A stretch of DNA of 64,000 bases from Glaciihabitans sp. INWT7 (GTDB lineage: Bacteria; Actinomycetota; Actinomycetes; Actinomycetales; Microbacteriaceae): contig NZ_CP043653.1 of NCBI RefSeq assembly GCF_014217685.1, positions 2,794,419 to 2,858,418 on the forward strand, read 5' to 3'. The position numbers and the translations under genes were made by a program. This document shows, piece by piece, positions 7,925 through 15,871 of the stretch. Within the stretch, counting starts at the first letter, position 1. Every line of letters starts with the position of its first letter. The notes beneath the pieces are model-generated. The model was not told where the DNA came from. It worked only from the letters and a program-made list of their open reading frames with translations, and ran no database searches.

Positions 7925-8787
7925 TCGCGCAGCTTCCGGGTCACGGCATCGCCGATGCGGGAATCCATACCGGGCAGTCCGGCGACGCGGCGACCGATGT
8001 CTGCGGCACGCTCTCGACCAGAGTCGTCACCGAACACCGAAGTCTCGAAGAAGGAGCGGTCGTCACCGGCGCGGTCGATCGCGCCGAGCGGCCAGGCCTG
8101 GCGCTCGAGTGACGTCCGGGTGAGCGAGACGGCTTTCGGGTCATCCGCCAATCGACGCCGAGCCTCGTCGTCGAAGAAGGCGACGTGCCTCTCCTTGACG
8201 GCGACGATCGTCGCGATGGTGGCCGAGAGCGCTGGGCTCTGACTCGAGGCGTCAAGGCGGTCGTATGCAGCGCGGGTCACCCATTCGTCCACCAGGCCGG
8301 TGGTCACGTGTACGCCGATGATCGGCACCCCCTGGATGAGCCCGGTGATGGCCCGCCGGATGGGTCCCCGTCGTTCGACCGACTCGGTGTGCGAGCGGCG
8401 GACCGAGCCTTCGACGGCATCGTGTGACTTGGGTTGACCGTTGGCTTCGAGCACGGCGTCGAGGGCGTCGGCGATCCAGAACTTCTCGAATGCCCAGGTC
8501 ACGAGAAATGCCGTGATGCGGGCATCTTTGTGCGTCGCCGTCACCAGGAGGTTGCGCAACTGCTCCATCGTGCCGCTCTCCAGGCGGGCCAGATACTGCA
8601 CCGACCGGATGCTGTCTGCCGAGAGCGGGGCCGTCGTGAATTCGTCGAGGCGCAGTGTGTCGCGGTGATTGCCCTGGGCGGTGCGGGCGAAGCCGCGCAC
8701 GTCGAATCGCGCGGGAGTGGGGTTCAGGGCGCGATCGCCCGAACCCGCCGGGGATTCAGTGGTGGAATCGCTGTTCGCGAATGTCAT
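7921..8787 (-). CDS. Ferritin-like protein B, degenerate paralogue
   Basis: 288-residue paralogue of the protein at 4780-5574, sharing the order of helices (ITAFLVTWAFEKFW, DEWVTRAAYDRL, KERHVAFFDDEA). Several candidate iron ligands differ. The EEFWHGEAL motif is EKFWIADAL here, losing the His, and EARH is KERH, shifting the Glu by one position. The N-terminal 25 residues are Ser/Thr/Gly-rich. The ATG at 8787 is preferred over an upstream in-frame start that would run into the intergenic promoter region. It is first in the minus-strand operon and 74 bp from the divergent SDR gene. It may be a non-catalytic partner of protein A; this is inference. Confidence 0.6.
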   Translation of the reverse strand: MTFANSDSTTESPAGSGDRALNPTPARFDVRGFARTAQGNHRDTLRLDEFTTAPLSADSIRSVQYLARLESGTMEQLRNLLVTATHKDARITAFLVTWAFEKFWIADALDAVLEANGQPKSHDAVEGSVRRSHTESVERRGPIRRAITGLIQGVPIIGVHVTTGLVDEWVTRAAYDRLDASSQSPALSATIATIVAVKERHVAFFDDEARRRLADDPKAVSLTRTSLERQAWPLGAIDRAGDDRSFFETSVFGDDSGRERAADIGRRVAGLPGMDSRIGDAVTRKLRE

Positions 8788-8861
8788 GATTTCAAGCCTT
8801 TGCTGCCATCGGAGCCCCTGTTTAGGCAACCGCTGCCCCCTGAGCAGCGTAACCTAACGGC
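8788..8861. promoter_or_regulatory. Divergent promoter region of the lipid cluster
   Basis: A 74-bp gap between two head-to-head gene sets (ferritin B / reductase / ferritin A and SDR / PlsC / AGPS). It must hold both promoters. A TAACCT string about 10 bp before the ATG at 8862 could be a -10 element for the plus strand, in which case that transcript would be near-leaderless. I see no convincing palindrome. The short shared region suggests coordinated expression of the two arms. Confidence 0.4.
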
Positions 8862-9641
8862 ATGGGTGTAGCTCTCGTCACTGGCGGGACGTCTGGCATT
8901 GGTGCCGCGTTCGCCCGTCTCCTCGCCGCGCGTGGCTATGATCTCGTGCTCGTCGCTCGGTCGACCGATCGGCTCGAAACGATGGCCGCGGAATTGCGGG
9001 CGACGGGGCGTACCGTCGAGTTGCTCCCGGCCGACCTGTCGGACCGGAACGCGGTCGCGCGGGTGGCCGAACGGCTGAGCGATCCAGAGCGTCCCATCGA
9101 CATGCTGGTGAACAATGCCGGATTCGGCATGCATTCCTCGTCGCTCGATCCCGACGTCTCCGAATTCGACCGGGCTTTCGAGGTCATGTGCCGCGCGGTC
9201 TTCGTCCTGAGCGGCGCGGCGGCTCGGGGCATGGTCGAGCGCGGTTCCGGCAGCATCCTCAATGTCTCGAGCACTGCCGGTTTCCTCACGATGGGCGCCT
9301 ACTCGTCGATCAAGGCCTGGGTCACCTCGTACACCGAGGGACTCGCGGTGGAGCTGCGCGGCAGCGGCGTCACGGTCACGGCCCTCTGCCCGGGTTGGGT
9401 TCGCACGGAGTTTCATGAGCGAGCCGGCATCCGTTCGGGCAGTATCCCAAACTTTATGTGGCTCGACGCCGAACAACTGGTGAGCGCAGCCCTGCGCGAT
9501 GTGGATCGAGGCAAAGTGATTTCCATACCTACTCTTCGCTACCGAGCGCTGATCGGCTTGGCCGGGCTCGCTCCGAAGAGCGCCATCCGTTCGTTCTCCG
9601 GCGCGATCTCGTCGTCGAGGCGAAAGCCCGTAGTGCGGTGA
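8862..9641 (+). CDS. Classical short-chain dehydrogenase/reductase
   Basis: 259-residue SDR with cofactor loop TGGTSGIG (residues 8-15), structural NNAG, catalytic Ser in NVSSTAG, and YSSIK (Tyr/Lys pair), followed by the PGWVRTEF motif. An Arg after the second strand (VLVARSTDR) favours NADPH. The C-terminus has a short hydrophobic stretch and basic tail that could associate with membrane. It overlaps the acyltransferase gene by 4 bp (GTGA). In context with FAR and AGPS homologues, reduction of the keto group of acyl- or alkyl-dihydroxyacetone phosphate is a reasonable guess. The mammalian enzyme for that step is also an SDR. The substrate is not shown by sequence. Confidence 0.85.
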   Translation: MGVALVTGGTSGIGAAFARLLAARGYDLVLVARSTDRLETMAAELRATGRTVELLPADLSDRNAVARVAERLSDPERPIDMLVNNAGFGMHSSSLDPDVSEFDRAFEVMCRAVFVLSGAAARGMVERGSGSILNVSSTAGFLTMGAYSSIKAWVTSYTEGLAVELRGSGVTVTALCPGWVRTEFHERAGIRSGSIPNFMWLDAEQLVSAALRDVDRGKVISIPTLRYRALIGLAGLAPKSAIRSFSGAISSSRRKPVVR

Positions 9642-10390
9642 CGGTGCGGATGCCTCTCAGCTCTCGCCCCGCCGGGCCCCGTTCCGCAGCGACGCGTCTT
9701 CATGATCGCTTCAATTCTCCCTACCAGGCCGTGGCACGGTTCCTTGCCCAGCGCGCACTGCTCAAGCCGCTCATCTGGTCTCTCACCAGCGTCACTGTGA
9801 TCCGCAGCGAGAAGTTGAAGGAGGTGAAGGGCGGGTTCGTGGTGATCGCGAACCACTCCAGTCATCTCGACACACCCCTGATCGTGGGATCGCTCCCCCG
9901 CCCACTGGCCCGCTACCTCGCCGCCGGTGCCGCCGCGGATTACTTCTTCAACGTCTGGTGGCGCCGCGGGCTCACCGCGCTGTTCTTCAATGCCTTTCCC
10001 GTTCGTCGAACCGGAACAGAGACATCGTCGACCAGCGCCCGCTCGCTGCTGATGCGCGGCATCCCCGTGCTGATCTTCCCGGAAGGCACCCGGTCTAAAG
10101 ACGGCGAGCTCGGCCGCTTCAAGCCGGGAGCCGCGGCCCTCGCCGCCGCCTGCGATGTGCCGTGTATCCCGGTGGCCCTGATCGGGGCACACATCGCGCA
10201 CCCCCGGGGCACGAACTGGCCGAGGCCCGGCCGGCTGCCGGTCGGAGTCGTCTTCGGAGACCCCCTCCGCGCCGCCGAGGGCGAATCCAAGGCAGACTTC
10301 GCCGAGCGCACCCGCCAGGAGATCGTGCGCCTGAGAGACCTGCATTCGGCCGACATCCTCGGCCGACACACACGACCCCGGCAGAAATGA
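9638..10390 (+). CDS. PlsC-type 1-acylglycerol-phosphate acyltransferase
   Basis: 250-residue acyltransferase with the catalytic HX4D block (NHSSHLDTP) and the phosphate-binding FPEGTRSKDG block, plus the later PCIPVALIG region. These are the standard motifs I, III and IV of the PlsC/LPLAT family, acting at the membrane on glycerol-phosphate or DHAP-type acceptors. The GTG at 9638, overlapping the SDR stop (GTGA), is chosen as start; ATG 9650 is an alternative. It is translationally coupled to the SDR and 33 bp upstream of the AGPS homologue, so it could supply acyl-DHAP or acylate the final alkyl-glycerol phosphate. Confidence 0.88.
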   Translation: MTVRMPLSSRPAGPRSAATRLHDRFNSPYQAVARFLAQRALLKPLIWSLTSVTVIRSEKLKEVKGGFVVIANHSSHLDTPLIVGSLPRPLARYLAAGAAADYFFNVWWRRGLTALFFNAFPVRRTGTETSSTSARSLLMRGIPVLIFPEGTRSKDGELGRFKPGAAALAAACDVPCIPVALIGAHIAHPRGTNWPRPGRLPVGVVFGDPLRAAEGESKADFAERTRQEIVRLRDLHSADILGRHTRPRQK

Positions 10391-10423
10391 CCGCGGTGCC
10401 CGCAACACATAAGGAGTACAGAA

Positions 10424-12118
10424 GTGACCGATGTTCAGCACATGAAGTGGTGGGGCTGGGGACGGGATGGCGTCGCGTTCCATCACGATGACAAGCCAGG
10501 GTTCGCCCCATTCCTCACCTTCGCCCTCGGGCTCGAGCCGGGAGCGCCGACCGTCGCGCCGCCCACGTTCGAGGACCTCGACGTGCCGGTCAGCCGGGCG
10601 AGCGCGGACTTCATCGCCCAGCTGACAGCCATCGCCGGCGATGAGCACGTGACCACCGACGACATGAGCCGCGTGGTGCACACCTTCGGCAAGAGCATCC
10701 GGGACCTGATCCGCGTTCGCGCCGGATCCCTCGCCCGAACCCCCGACGTGGTGATCTACCCCGCCGACGAGTTCGGGGTGCAGCAGGTGGTCGACGCCGC
10801 CGTCGCGGCCGACGCCGTGATCATCCCCTTCGGTGGCGGAAGCAACATCGTCGGCAGCCTCGAGCCGCTCGCCGAGGAGACCCGCACCGTGATCTCCCTC
10901 GACCTCGGTCGCCTCAACCGCGTGATCGACATCGACGAGGGCTCCGGTCTCGCGCGCATCGAAGCCGGAGCCCAGGGCCCCGACCTCGAAGCCCAGCTCG
11001 AGAAGCGCGGCTGGACCATCGGTCACTTCCCCGACAGCTTCACCCACTCCACCGTCGGCGGATGGGTCGCCACGCGATCCTCTGGCATGCAGTCCGACAA
11101 GTACGGAGACATCGCCGATATCGCCAAGGGACTCCGCGTCGTACGCCCGGGAGGGGTTCTCGTGATCCGTGCCGTTCCGAGTGCTTCCACCGGCCCGAGC
11201 GTGCGGGAGATGATCCTCGGCAGCGAGGGACGCCTCGGCGTGATCACCGAGGTGACAGTGCAGGTGCACCGCGTCCCGGTCAAGCGGGAGATCCAGGCCT
11301 ACCTCTATCCCACCTGGACCGACGGCCTCGCGGCGATGAAAGAGATCTCGGAAAGCGACGCGACTCCCTCGGTCACCCGGGTCTCCGACGGGCGCGAGAC
11401 CGTGTTCTCGTTCGCGACCAGCAAGGAGAGCAAAGGGATCTCGAGCCTGGTGACCAAGGGTCTCGGCGTCTTCCTCAAGTCGAAGGGCTGGGACACCGAC
11501 AAGATGTGCCTGTCGTTCATCGGCTACGAGGGCAGCGAAGAGCACGTGGCCCGCAACGAGAAGCTCGTCGGTCGCATCGTCAAGAAGCACGGCGGCATCG
11601 GGGTGGGCAAGGGACCCGGCGCCCTCTACGACCAGAAGAAGTTCGACACTCCGTACATCCGCGACTTCCTGCTCGACCTCGGCGGCTCCGCGGATGTCTC
11701 GGAGACCTCGGCCCCCTGGTCGAAGCTCCCCGGCCTGTACGACAACGTGATGGCCGCCGCCAACAAGGCCTTCGACGAGATCGGGGTCAAGGGCTGGATC
11801 ATGGCCCACCTCTCGCACTCGTACCACTCCGGGGCGTGCCTGTACTTCACCTTCGCCTACCTGCCGAGCGGCGATTCGCTCGACCAGTACGACGTCGTGA
11901 AGAGTGCCATCCAGCAGGCGTTCATCGACTCGGGCGGAACCGTGTCGCACCACCACGGCGTCGGCCTCGAGCATGCTCCGTGGCTCGAGCAGGACATCTC
12001 TGCGGGGGGTGTCGCGGTGATGCAGGGTCTGTTCGACTCGGCCGACCCGACGAACACCTTCAACCCGGGCAAGATCATCACCTCGGCCCCCGTGCCGGCC
12101 GCGGCACTGCAGGACTGA
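10424..12118 (+). CDS. Alkyldihydroxyacetonephosphate synthase (AGPS) homologue, FAD-dependent
   Basis: 564-residue FAD enzyme of the VAO/PCMH fold. AGPS hallmarks run along the whole length: N-terminal MKWWGWG, FAD loop PFGGGSN (135-141), PDSFTHSTVGGWVATR (203-218), GSEGRLGVITE, PYIRD (Arg413), SETSAPW (426-432), SHSYHSGACLYF (Tyr474 near its end) and SHHHGVG (His509-511). Arg413, Tyr474 and the His triplet sit where the catalytic residues of mammalian AGPS lie, judging by motif order and spacing. AGPS exchanges the acyl chain of acyl-DHAP for a fatty alcohol, creating the ether bond of ether lipids. An AAGGAG site precedes the GTG start. Ends at a strong terminator. Many actinobacterial members are annotated only as FAD-binding oxidoreductases. 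Confidence 0.85.
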   Translation: MTDVQHMKWWGWGRDGVAFHHDDKPGFAPFLTFALGLEPGAPTVAPPTFEDLDVPVSRASADFIAQLTAIAGDEHVTTDDMSRVVHTFGKSIRDLIRVRAGSLARTPDVVIYPADEFGVQQVVDAAVAADAVIIPFGGGSNIVGSLEPLAEETRTVISLDLGRLNRVIDIDEGSGLARIEAGAQGPDLEAQLEKRGWTIGHFPDSFTHSTVGGWVATRSSGMQSDKYGDIADIAKGLRVVRPGGVLVIRAVPSASTGPSVREMILGSEGRLGVITEVTVQVHRVPVKREIQAYLYPTWTDGLAAMKEISESDATPSVTRVSDGRETVFSFATSKESKGISSLVTKGLGVFLKSKGWDTDKMCLSFIGYEGSEEHVARNEKLVGRIVKKHGGIGVGKGPGALYDQKKFDTPYIRDFLLDLGGSADVSETSAPWSKLPGLYDNVMAAANKAFDEIGVKGWIMAHLSHSYHSGACLYFTFAYLPSGDSLDQYDVVKSAIQQAFIDSGGTVSHHHGVGLEHAPWLEQDISAGGVAVMQGLFDSADPTNTFNPGKIITSAPVPAAALQD

Positions 12119-12142
12119 CTCCGGCGCAACTGATGGAGAACG

Positions 12143-12174
12143 AGAAAGGCCGGACCCGCGGGTCCGGCCTTTCT
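12143..12174 (+). terminator. Intrinsic terminator between AGPS and DsbA-like genes
   Basis: Perfect 15-bp stem: AGAAAGGCCGGACCC (12143-12157) pairs with GGGTCCGGCCTTTCT (12160-12174) around a 2-nt centre. A/T runs at both ends let it work on either strand, fitting its place between two convergent genes. Confidence 0.85.
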
Positions 12175-12231
12175 GGTTCGAGCTGATCTCTCCGGCGCGA
12201 TCCGCTGGTGATCCGCCGGTGCGCCGCTCGG

Positions 12232-13155
12232 CTAGTTGCCGTCGGCGGCCGACGGCGACGGGCTCGGCGTCGCCGAGGAGTCTTCGCTGAAGCTGTCCCC
12301 GGCGGCCTTGGATACCGCGGTCGCGAAGTCCGCGGCGTTGTCGATGGCTCCGCCGTACTTCTTGCCGTTGATGATCACGGTGGGAGTGGAGGAGAGATTC
12401 TCCACATCCGTGCCGGCGAGCGGACCGGTTGTGGCCCGGGCGGTCGCGGCATTCGTCCACGACTTGAACTTCTGGTCGGAGATGCAGTTGGCGATCGAGT
12501 CCGCCTTGCCTACTTTCGCCTTCTTCGTGAGCGAGATGATCTGGTCATCCGTGAGGCCCTCGGTGTTCTCCTTGGGCTGGTTCTCGAAAAGCAGCGCGCT
12601 GAAGTCGAAGAACTGGTCGGGCGAGTAGTTCGCCACGCAAGCGGCCGCGTTCGCGGCTCGCGTGGAGTATTTCTTGCCGAGCGAAGACTGGTCGAGGATG
12701 GCGACCGGGTGCACCTCGAGAGTGGCCGCCCCGGTGGAGACCCACTTCTTGATCTGCGCCGCGTTGGTCGCTTCGAAATCACCGCAATACGGGCACTGGT
12801 AATCGATGTAGACCCGAAGGTCGATCACGTTGGCGGCGTTGGTCTTGGATGGCACGGGGCTGGCGTCCGGCTGGAGGGCGGCGGTCGGCACGGCCTTGAA
12901 CCCCTGGCCGATCTTGATGCCGTCGCTGATCATGTTCGCGGGGCCGGGAGAAGGTGGCCGCACGCTGTTGACGATCACGAGACCGATGACGGCGACGATG
13001 GCGATCACCAGTACGGCGAGACTCCCTTGCAGAATCACCCGACTGCGGCGATCCTTCTTCTTCTGCTGTTCGCGGAGCGCTCGGGCCTTCTCGCGCGCAG
13101 CCTCACGCCGCTCGTTCTTGCTGAGACCTTTGTCACTCGAACCGTCGTAGGTCAT
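12232..13155 (-). CDS. Membrane-anchored DsbA-family thiol oxidoreductase
   Basis: 307-residue protein. Basic cytoplasmic N-terminus (residues 1-40, KNERREAAREKARALREQ), one transmembrane helix (about 41-64), a proline-rich linker, then an extracellular thioredoxin/DsbA domain with CPYC at 121-124 and the cis-proline segment STPTVIINGKKY. The C-terminal tail is Ser/Pro-rich. The domain order matches actinobacterial DsbA-like and MtrA-type proteins often annotated as thioredoxin-domain protein. It should form or shuffle disulfides in exported proteins. It is monocistronic, with its promoter in the 240-bp gap shared with the sugar ATPase gene. Extra cysteines (AACVANY, NCISD) lie in the helical insert. 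Confidence 0.88.
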   Translation of the reverse strand: MTYDGSSDKGLSKNERREAAREKARALREQQKKKDRRSRVILQGSLAVLVIAIVAVIGLVIVNSVRPPSPGPANMISDGIKIGQGFKAVPTAALQPDASPVPSKTNAANVIDLRVYIDYQCPYCGDFEATNAAQIKKWVSTGAATLEVHPVAILDQSSLGKKYSTRAANAAACVANYSPDQFFDFSALLFENQPKENTEGLTDDQIISLTKKAKVGKADSIANCISDQKFKSWTNAATARATTGPLAGTDVENLSSTPTVIINGKKYGGAIDNAADFATAVSKAAGDSFSEDSSATPSPSPSAADGN

Positions 13156-13319
13156 CGAACCTCACTCGCTATCAATCAATGCTGTGGCCATCAGCCGCTG
13201 CAGTTTGCCGTGAGCGGAGCCCTAAGAACACTAGACACGCAGTCTGGGAAAAAGCCAAAGTGCCCGTCGTTTAAGCCTAGCGAGAGGAATTGGCCCCCTG
13301 GTGCACCCCGTTCGAGTGG

Positions 13320-13386
13320 CATAATGGCAGTGCATTACCATCCATTCACTACGGATCGTCCGGCACGTACCTGCCGGTGAAGGAGT
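13320..13386 (+). promoter_or_regulatory. Promoter and 5'-UTR hairpin before the msiK/ugpC gene
   Basis: CATAAT at 13320-13325 is a good -10 candidate; no clear -35 element is visible at 17 bp. Downstream, CCGGCA (13360-13365) and TGCCGG (13372-13377) form a 6-bp stem with a 6-nt loop, immediately before the AAGGAG ribosome-binding site at 13380-13385. A conserved 'msiK' RNA motif has been described in the 5' UTRs of actinobacterial msiK genes. This hairpin could be an example, but I cannot verify it against the covariance model. Confidence 0.4.
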
Positions 13387-13395
13387 TGTACAACC

Positions 13396-14490
13396 ATGGC
13401 ATCTGTCACTTTCGACAAAGCTACCCGCCTCTACCCCGGCTCGACGAAGCCCGCGGTCGACGCGCTCGACCTGCACGTCGCGGACGGTGAGTTCCTCGTG
13501 CTCGTCGGACCCTCCGGCTGCGGAAAGTCCACGTCCCTCCGCATGCTCGCCGGCCTCGAAGAGGTCAACGACGGCAACATCCTTATCGGCGACCGCAACG
13601 TCACAGACGTGCCCCCGAAGGACCGCGACATCGCGATGGTGTTCCAGAACTACGCGCTGTACCCCCACATGACCGTCGCCGAGAACATGGGCTTCGCGCT
13701 CAAGATCGCCGGCGTCAACAAAGACGAGCGTGCCACGCGCGTTCTCGAAGCCGCCAAGCTCCTCGACCTCGAGCCGTACCTCGGCCGCAAGCCGAAGGCA
13801 CTCTCCGGTGGCCAGCGTCAGCGCGTCGCCATGGGCCGCGCAATCGTGCGCCAGCCCCAGGTGTTCCTCATGGACGAGCCGCTGTCGAACCTCGATGCCA
13901 AGCTTCGCGTGCAGACCCGCACCCAGATCGCATCGCTCCAGCGTCGGCTCGGCGTCACGACCGTCTACGTCACCCACGACCAGACCGAGGCGCTCACCAT
14001 GGGCGACCGCATCGCCGTGCTGAAGGACGGTGTGCTGCAGCAGGTGGGAACACCCCGCGACCTGTATGCCAACCCGAAGAACGTCTTCGTGGCCGGCTTC
14101 ATCGGCTCCCCGGCCATGAACCTCTTTACCGCGGAGCTCGTCGACGGCGGCCTCAAGTTCGGCACGGCAGTCGCCGCGCTCGACCGGGCCACCATGGGCA
14201 AGACCGACAACACCAAGGTCACGATCGGTGTGCGCCCGGAAGACGTGCGCGTCTCCACCACTGGCGAAGGCCTGAAGGTCGCTGTCGATCTCGTCGAGGA
14301 GCTCGGCGCCGATGGCTACCTCTACGGCCACACCGACATCGACGGAGCGCGAGTCGACCTCGTGGCCCGTGTCGACGGCCGCTCGCACCCGAACGCCGGT
14401 GAGACCGTCTTCATCCTTCCGGAGCCGGCTCACGTGCACGCGTTCGACATCGAATCGGGCGACCGCCTGAGCAAGGCAGTGGTCGACTAA
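13396..14490 (+). CDS. ugpC: Carbohydrate ABC transporter ATPase (MsiK/UgpC type)
   Basis: 364-residue CUT1-family ATPase with Walker [11 protein letters not shown]-loop MVFQNYALYPHM, signature LSGGQRQR, Walker B VFLMDEPLSNLD, switch THDQTEALTMGD, and a C-terminal TOBE/OB regulatory domain (from about residue 240: VGTPRDLYANPKNVFVAGF onward). No permease or binding-protein genes are adjacent. This is the hallmark of the actinobacterial shared ATPase MsiK, which energises several sugar importers; automated pipelines usually name the family UgpC. AAGGAG precedes the ATG and a strong terminator follows, so it is monocistronic. Confidence 0.9.
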   Translation: MASVTFDKATRLYPGSTKPAVDALDLHVADGEFLVLVGPSGCGKSTSLRMLAGLEEVNDGNILIGDRNVTDVPPKDRDIAMVFQNYALYPHMTVAENMGFALKIAGVNKDERATRVLEAAKLLDLEPYLGRKPKALSGGQRQRVAMGRAIVRQPQVFLMDEPLSNLDAKLRVQTRTQIASLQRRLGVTTVYVTHDQTEALTMGDRIAVLKDGVLQQVGTPRDLYANPKNVFVAGFIGSPAMNLFTAELVDGGLKFGTAVAALDRATMGKTDNTKVTIGVRPEDVRVSTTGEGLKVAVDLVEELGADGYLYGHTDIDGARVDLVARVDGRSHPNAGETVFILPEPAHVHAFDIESGDRLSKAVVD

Positions 14491-14508
14491 GCAGTCGAAT
14501 ACCCTTTG

Positions 14509-14545
14509 GTGCGGGCGGCGATCACGATCGTCGCCCGCACTTTTT
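14509..14545 (+). terminator. Intrinsic terminator after ugpC
   Basis: A 15-bp GC-rich stem (14509-14523 with 14526-14540, one G-T wobble) is followed directly by TTTTT at 14541-14545. This is a classical Rho-independent terminator. Confidence 0.9.
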
Positions 14546-14577
14546 CGTCCGCACCACGATCCCGTTAGGCAACGCAC

Positions 14578-15855
14578 ATGAGCGGTTCCCTCAACATCAC
14601 CTCTGCGACAGTCGATCCCGCACTCCTCGACCTGCCGTGGAACCTGCCGCTCGACACCTGGCCGGACAGCGTGATCGCCGCTCTCCCCAAGGGCATCTCG
14701 CGCCACCTCGTGCGGTTCGTGCATCTCAGCGGCTATGTGATCGCGATCAAGGAGACCTCGTCTGAGCTCGCCCGCCGGGAGTACGAGATGCTGCGTACCC
14801 TGCAGAAGCTCGATGTGCCCTGTGTCGACCCGGTCGCGGTGATCACCAATCGCACGGATGACGAGGGCAACGAGCTCGATTCCGTGCTCGTCACCCGCCA
14901 TCTCAAGTTCTCACTGCCGTACCGGGCGCTGTATTCGCAGACCCTGCGCCCCGAGACCGCCACACGCACCGTCTCCGCGCTGGCGGTGCTGCTCGTGCGC
15001 CTGCACATCATCGGGTTCTTCTGGGGCGACGTGTCGCTGTCCAACACCCTCTTCCGCCGGGACGCCGGCTCCTTCGCCGCCTACCTGGTGGATGCCGAGA
15101 CCGGCCAGCTCTACAACGGGCTGTCGAACGGCCAACGCGAGAACGACCTCGAGATCGCCCGGGTGAACATCGCCGGCGAACTGCTCGACCTCGCCGCGGG
15201 CGGGCGACTCGAGGAGGGACTGGATCCCGTCGAGGTGTCGAACGGCATCGTCGCGGCCTATCGCAGCCTCTGGGTCGAGCTCACCGGATCCGAATCCTTC
15301 TCCTCCTCAGAACGCTGGCGCATCAACGAGCGTGTCGAACGGCTCAACGAGCTCGGCTTCGACATCGAGGAGCTGGCCATCAAGACCGACGACACCGGCT
15401 CGCAGGTGCGCATCCAGCCCAAGGTGGTGGATGCCGGGCACCACCAGCGCCGCCTGCTGCGCCTCACCGGTCTCGACGCCCAAGAGAACCAGGCGCGCCG
15501 TCTGCTCAATGACCTCGACTCCTACACCGCCACCTTCGACAAGCAGGGTGACGACGAGGAGATGGTGGCCCACGAATGGCTGGCGAAGGTCTTCGAGCCC
15601 GTGATCCGCGCCATCCCCCGCGATCTCAAGGGCCGGCTTGAGCCGGCGGAGATGTTCCACCAGCTGCTCGAGCACCGGTGGTACCTGTCGCAGAACGAGA
15701 ACCGCGACGTTCCCCTCGCCGAGGCCGTCAGTTCCTATATCGACACCGTGTTGCGCCACCGCCGGGACGAGGCGACGGTCATCGCTCCGGCGACCGGCAC
15801 GATCACCCTGCCGGTGGACGTCATCGCAGAGGACGACTGGCGCTCGAAGGTCTGA
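14578..15855 (+). CDS. DUF4032 protein with LPS-kinase-like fold
   Basis: 425-residue actinobacterial DUF4032 protein. The N-terminal about 230 residues resemble a small kinase of the lipopolysaccharide-kinase group: a lysine in YVIAIKETS, a catalytic-loop-like GDVSLSNTLF and a DFG-equivalent YLVDAETG. The C-terminal DUF4032 region (about 250-410) includes VDAGHHQRRLLRLTGLDAQENQARRLL in consecutive parts. The substrate is unknown. It is preceded by the ugpC terminator and ends 16 bp before the convergent rlmB stop, so it is transcribed alone. Kinase activity is suggested by motifs only. Confidence 0.8.
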   Translation: MSGSLNITSATVDPALLDLPWNLPLDTWPDSVIAALPKGISRHLVRFVHLSGYVIAIKETSSELARREYEMLRTLQKLDVPCVDPVAVITNRTDDEGNELDSVLVTRHLKFSLPYRALYSQTLRPETATRTVSALAVLLVRLHIIGFFWGDVSLSNTLFRRDAGSFAAYLVDAETGQLYNGLSNGQRENDLEIARVNIAGELLDLAAGGRLEEGLDPVEVSNGIVAAYRSLWVELTGSESFSSSERWRINERVERLNELGFDIEELAIKTDDTGSQVRIQPKVVDAGHHQRRLLRLTGLDAQENQARRLLNDLDSYTATFDKQGDDEEMVAHEWLAKVFEPVIRAIPRDLKGRLEPAEMFHQLLEHRWYLSQNENRDVPLAEAVSSYIDTVLRHRRDEATVIAPATGTITLPVDVIAEDDWRSKV

Positions 15856-15871
15856 GCCGCCGCGCCGCGGG

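Noticed and set aside
9539-12460. 973-codon open frame on the minus strand across the PlsC and AGPS genes
   Set aside because: Its translation is low-complexity (rich in Arg, Gly, His, Asp) and it mirrors two genes with clear motifs on the plus strand, so it is a GC-driven shadow.
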